A DNA stretch of 40,353 nucleotides, from the IMG/VR virus record IMGVR_UViG_3300006030_000044, positions 1 through 40,353 of that record. The stretch is one strand, 5' to 3'. A model generated the notes under the pieces. The model was not told where the DNA came from, did not search any database, and was given only the letters and a program-made list of their open reading frames with translations. The number at the start of each line of letters is the position of its first letter. The stretch's first letter is position 1. Origin of the DNA: a virus. Shown one piece after another: positions 38,013 through 40,353 of this stretch. The translations under genes were made by a program, and so were the position numbers.

Positions 38013-38168
38013 AACTAACCCCCCGCCTATATAGTGCTGACTATAGCGCTATATAGAGCCGGGCCAGGCCCGGTGTAACTCGTTGAATACCAGCGCTTCA
38101 CCAATCCGGGTTGTCGAGTTTTGTAACTCATTGCGTGCCAAGGGTTCGTGAATCCGGGCCAGGCCCGG
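38013..38168. repeat. cassette-end repeat with two palindromes
   Basis: TATATAG units (38031-38056) precede CCGGGCCAGGCCCGG at 38059-38073; a second copy lies at 38154-38168, 95 bp on. The interior differs from copies A and B, with two GTAACTC-type repeats and a half palindrome AATCCGGG. Confidence 0.78.
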
Positions 38169-38311
38169 CTGGGGAATTTTCCCCAATCCTACCATATGTT
38201 ATTTATTTACTATTAACTCGTTATTGATTCACCTTTTATTTATTTAAGACTAAGTCGTTAATGTTACGTTTCCTCCCCACTTATAAGCAAGTAGGGAGGT
38301 TTCGCAACAAA

Positions 38312-38327
38312 TGTTCTACGTGGAACA
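38312..38327. promoter_or_regulatory. parS-like palindrome
   Basis: TGTTCTACGTGGAACA differs from the bacterial parS form TGTTCCACGTGGAACA at one position. It sits 4 bp beyond the minus-strand stop at 38332. It could be a ParB site, an operator, or a hairpin acting as a weak terminator on the plus strand. Confidence 0.5.
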
Positions 38328-38331
38328 ATTT

Positions 38332-38493
38332 TTAATGTGTCTGATATTCTTTGTGTTCAACTTCCTCAAATTGGAATGCGGTAGCATCCCCATACTCTGC
38401 ACAGTCACGGAGATAACGAAGCAGAACTTCGTATGCATCTTCTTCTGTCTTGGCAGTGATTTCGTCAACGAATTGTACTCGGAATGTTTTCAT
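38332..38493 (-). CDS. small acidic protein
   Basis: A 53-residue protein (MKTFRVQFVDEITAKTEEDA, ending EHKEYQTH). Its ATG overlaps the stop of the next gene upstream (ATGA). Acidic, with a YEVLLRYLRD helix. It is too short for many ORF callers, but the overlap and the opposing shadow frame on the plus strand support it. No family is recognised. Confidence 0.6.
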   Translation of the reverse strand: MKTFRVQFVDEITAKTEEDAYEVLLRYLRDCAEYGDATAFQFEEVEHKEYQTH

Positions 38494-38660
38494 ACAGTGT
38501 TAAAAGGTAATTCAGTTTGATATTGTTCCCATTTCTGTTCAGCAGCGTCCCTGTCTACGCCTTCCCAATCGATATCAATAATCTCTATGTCAATGTCTAC
38601 GGAGGATCGAATCCCCTGTATCATGCCACCTTCTATCCATATTGCGACTTTGTGTTTCAT
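38490..38660 (-). CDS. 56-residue acidic protein
   Basis: It begins MKHKVAIWIEGGMIQGIRSS and ends QTELPFNTV. It starts 3 bp after the RuvB-like stop and overlaps the next gene, so it should be cotranscribed. Acidic and amphipathic (VDIDIEIIDIDWEGVD), probably a small domain. It is not in common size ranges for ORF callers. Function unknown. Confidence 0.6.
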   Translation of the reverse strand: MKHKVAIWIEGGMIQGIRSSVDIDIEIIDIDWEGVDRDAAEQKWEQYQTELPFNTV

Positions 38661-38663
38661 TTG

Positions 38664-39599
38664 TCAAGCCTTCTTCTGAAGATTCTCTAAGACTTTGGAC
38701 CCTGCGGCGGTTAGCTTGCGGGAGCCTTCGATCTTCATGTAGCCCTTCTGGAGCAGGAAGATTTCAGCGTCACGCTGGAGCGAGGAGCGACTCATGCCAG
38801 TAATGGCCGACAGCATATTGAGCGAGCAGTCCCCACGATCTTTAAGAGCGCGCAGGATTTGAATCTCGGTGTTGTTAAGACCAGATGCGTTGATACCAAT
38901 CTTGTTGCAAAGATCAGTCCACTCTTTGACACCAAACTCTTTGATTGCTTTGGTCTCGCAGTAGAGTTCAATCTGCTTTGCACGCTGCACGGAAGAGCGA
39001 GCATTGCCACGAACTGTGGAGGCGATCTTCTCCAAGACATCACCCTTGAAAGCGATGTCAGGGAGCATCTTCTCTACGATCTTAGCAACATCCGAAACTG
39101 TGTACGGCTGGAAGTCAACAGGCGTGAGGCGATCCTTGAGCGGCGCGAACAACTTGTCAGCCTCAGTAGTCGCAAGCATAAAACTTTGCAACTTGAAGTT
39201 GAACTCGTACATACCGTCGCGCCAAGTGATCTGCTTCACATCTGCCTTCTCGGTATTGAAAGCAGAAAGTAATACAGTCATCAAGTCCTTGGGGAGCGCA
39301 TGGCATTCGTCCAATAGAACAGTAACCTCGTTGCCTTGAATCACTGGGGCGAACACTTGCTCAAAGAACACTTGCGCGTTCTTGATCGTGCCGCAGTTGA
39401 TTTCAAGGAAAGAGCGAGGCGCACCGTCCTTGGCATTAATGCCACGCGCAGTCTCCTTGGCGAATTCGGTCTTGCCCATTCCCTTCGCCCCCGTCAGCAG
39501 GAGGAAGGGAAACTTCTGGGTCTTAGAGAAGGCGTCGAGGTAAAACCCCAACTTCTTCTTGACATCTTCTTGCCCGACTAGTTCAGCAAAACGTTTCAT
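38664..39599 (-). CDS. RuvB-like AAA+ branch-migration ATPase
   Basis: A 311-residue protein. Walker A is GAKGMGKT (37-44), Walker B EVTVLLDECHALP (about 91-103), a sensor-1 region FMLATTEADKL, and an Arg-finger segment LKDRLTPV. The C-terminus, TEIQILRALKDRGDCSLNML then SAITGMSRSSLQRDAEIFLL, is a winged-helix domain like that of RuvB. RuvB drives Holliday-junction branch migration; a phage copy could assist recombination-dependent replication. Slightly shorter than bacterial RuvB. RuvA and RuvC were not seen in the window; the ERCC4-type nuclease could supply the cutting step. A clamp-loader role cannot be excluded but the winged helix favours RuvB. Confidence 0.82.
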   Translation of the reverse strand: MKRFAELVGQEDVKKKLGFYLDAFSKTQKFPFLLLTGAKGMGKTEFAKETARGINAKDGAPRSFLEINCGTIKNAQVFFEQVFAPVIQGNEVTVLLDECHALPKDLMTVLLSAFNTEKADVKQITWRDGMYEFNFKLQSFMLATTEADKLFAPLKDRLTPVDFQPYTVSDVAKIVEKMLPDIAFKGDVLEKIASTVRGNARSSVQRAKQIELYCETKAIKEFGVKEWTDLCNKIGINASGLNNTEIQILRALKDRGDCSLNMLSAITGMSRSSLQRDAEIFLLQKGYMKIEGSRKLTAAGSKVLENLQKKA

Positions 39600-39610
39600 G
39601 TGAGTATAGG

Positions 39611-39850
39611 TTAGAGCTTGGAGATCTTGAACTCCACCTTCGGGGTCGAGTCCTCACCTTCAGCTTCTTGAATAGTGCGCGAGATCGGCTGGATTGTCAA
39701 GCCCATCTTTTGAAGCCAAACACGCGACACGGGAATGGCACTAGCAGTGCCAACGAACTGATCAAGGTCAGCAAGACTGACGTTGACGAAAGAGGTCGAA
39801 CCCGCAGGGCGACCACGACCACGCTTAACTACAGTAGATGTGTTATTCAT
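39611..39850 (-). CDS. AT-hook DNA-binding protein
   Basis: A 79-residue protein from the ATG at 39850 (MNNTSTVVKRGRGRPAGSTS). The KRGRGRPAG core is an AT-hook, which binds the minor groove of AT-rich DNA. The rest (FVNVSLADLDQFVGTASAIP, then VSRVWLQKMGLTIQ) resembles a small helical DNA-binding domain. An ATG 21 nt upstream lies in the promoter and is rejected. It lies 11 bp before the RuvB-like gene and may share its transcript. Confidence 0.72.
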   Translation of the reverse strand: MNNTSTVVKRGRGRPAGSTSFVNVSLADLDQFVGTASAIPVSRVWLQKMGLTIQPISRTIQEAEGEDSTPKVEFKISKL

Positions 39851-39859
39851 ACGAGGGGA

Positions 39860-39887
39860 ACTGTACCACATTTTAATCCCCCGTCAA
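39860..39887 (-). promoter_or_regulatory. promoter (39850 gene), near-leaderless
   Basis: TTGACG, 16-bp spacer, TACAGT, then 9 nt to the ATG. The start of transcription would fall at or within 3 nt of the start codon. Confidence 0.75.
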
Positions 39888-39907
39888 GCGGTTTTTGAAA
39901 AAAATTT

Positions 39908-39943
39908 CAAAAAAAATCACCCCAAGATTTCTCAAGGGGTGAT
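39908..39943 (-). terminator. terminator after the partial membrane-protein gene
   Basis: ATCACCCC (39916-39923) and GGGGTGAT (39936-39943) form an 8-bp stem; on the minus strand a T run follows. It lies 24 bp after the stop of the gene at 39968. Confidence 0.75.
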
Positions 39944-39967
39944 CTGAATTTTAATTAATTTTTAATC

Positions 39968-40353
39968 CTACGCCTTTTCAGTATCTTTGTTGGATTGATT
40001 TTCGGGTGCGGTTTCGGTTGCCACCTTGGGGGTCTCTGGGGCGGTGGGGGCTGGGGTTTCATTGGACGCCTTCTTCTTGATGAAGAAGAAATATCCTACA
40101 GTTAAGATGAATGCTAAGATGATTAGTGTTGTCATAATGAATGCGAAAAATGGGTGAATTGCCGGGGCATTAGATGGTTTTTCGGGTTCAACAACAGGAG
40201 CTAATTGGACAATTTTTGGCGTTAAACTAACGGATGGCTGTTCAATGGTTTTTTTTATGTGGTTGTCCAGCGCCGCATCTAACTCCTTATTTGGTTGTTT
40301 CTCATTCGCGTTTGATTTTTTAATATTTAATAAAACCTCATTCGTCTTTTGGT
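39968..40353 (-). CDS. membrane protein, 5' end beyond the window
   Basis: The visible C-terminal part (about 127 residues) has a soluble region (DAALDNHIKKTIEQPSVSLT), one membrane helix (FIMTTLIILAFILTVGYFFF) and a KKK-flanked, Pro/Ala/Thr-rich tail (ETPAPTAPETPKVATETAPE) ending in EKA. It may be a membrane anchor with an extended cytoplasmic or periplasmic tail. The gene enters from the right edge; no family is recognised. Confidence 0.65.
   Translation of the reverse strand, partial: QKTNEVLLNIKKSNANEKQPNKELDAALDNHIKKTIEQPSVSLTPKIVQLAPVVEPEKPSNAPAIHPFFAFIMTTLIILAFILTVGYFFFIKKKASNETPAPTAPETPKVATETAPENQSNKDTEKA

Larger units (their letters stand above)
38010..38331. other. 322-bp noncoding region with palindromes
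   Basis: No convincing plus-strand gene. It holds TATATAG dyads, palindromes at 38059-38073 and 38154-38168, GGGGAATTTTCCCC at 38171-38184, a hairpin CCTCCC/GGGAGG at 38272-38299, and a parS-like palindrome at 38312-38327. It separates convergent plus and minus genes. Confidence 0.7.

Noticed and set aside
38101-38165. GGTTCGTGAATCC looks like a tRNA T-arm
   Set aside because: Flanking bases do not form the 5-bp T stem, and no acceptor or anticodon arms are present; it is part of the repeat region.
31853-38168. CCGGGCC palindromes as Rho-independent terminators
   Set aside because: None is followed by a T run on either strand, and the loop would be 1-3 nt; the true terminators at 32291 and 37589 look different.
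38311-38520. Plus-strand 69-residue ORF
   Set aside because: A shadow of two overlapping minus-strand small genes with ATGA coupling; its start also lies in the parS-like palindrome.
1-40353. CRISPR arrays, insertion sequences, integrase or lysogeny genes
   Set aside because: No regularly spaced repeats with unique spacers, transposase, integrase or clear repressor/attachment site was seen.

Overview
The window is part of a tailed double-stranded DNA phage genome (Caudoviricetes). The left 26 kb reads on the minus strand as a virion module. In transcription order (right to left) it holds an MscS-like mini-protein, a tail-tube-like protein, a PhoH ATPase, a zinc-ribbon protein, a sigma factor, a candidate small terminase, an ERCC4-type nuclease, the large terminase, the portal, a fused protease/scaffold, a capsid decoration candidate, the major capsid protein, connector/tail proteins, a 2155-residue repeat fibre and three LamG-type adhesins. 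The combination of PhoH, a phage sigma factor, this head-gene order and the fibre C-terminus resembles large T4-related or marine phages. The host cannot be named from the sequence. I see no integrase, repressor or tRNA.

Region by region: 1-26043 is the late minus-strand block; 26109-30100 is an AT-rich plus-strand operon (metallophosphoesterase, AbrB-like protein, HAD phosphatase, glycosyltransferase, small membrane proteins); 30101-31536 is on the minus strand (small genes and a GP88-family protein); 31648-38009 is a plus-strand accessory region, richer in GC, with many small genes, a SleB-type endolysin, an Api92-like protein, an L7/L12-like mini-protein and a DUF932 protein; 38332-40353 is on the minus strand (two small genes, a RuvB-like ATPase, an AT-hook protein, and a membrane protein cut by the window edge).

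The most unusual content is regulatory. Thirteen promoters between 26.0 and 39.9 kb share a TTGnn-type -35 box, exactly 16 bp of spacer and a -10 box of mostly nAnnnT form. In ten of them the start codon lies only 6-7 nt after the -10 box, so those mRNAs should be leaderless. In the right-hand region these promoters sit in a repeated cassette layout: stop codon, TATATAG-rich dyads, a 15-bp palindrome CCGGGCCWGGCCCGG (nine copies), GTCAAG, in three cassettes tandem TGTTCCACG boxes identical to a parS half-site, A-tracts, then a promoter and leaderless gene. The late genes instead carry a GTGTAAA element just upstream of their starts and often Shine-Dalgarno sites. This element is a candidate for recognition by the phage sigma factor, so two promoter classes may divide expression in time.

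How the genes may work together: terminase, portal, protease/scaffold and capsid genes build and fill the head; the fibre and LamG genes provide host attachment; the endolysin releases progeny; RuvB-like and ERCC4-like enzymes may resolve or cut branched DNA; the sigma factor may switch on the late block. All assignments come from reading motifs by eye; no database search was run.
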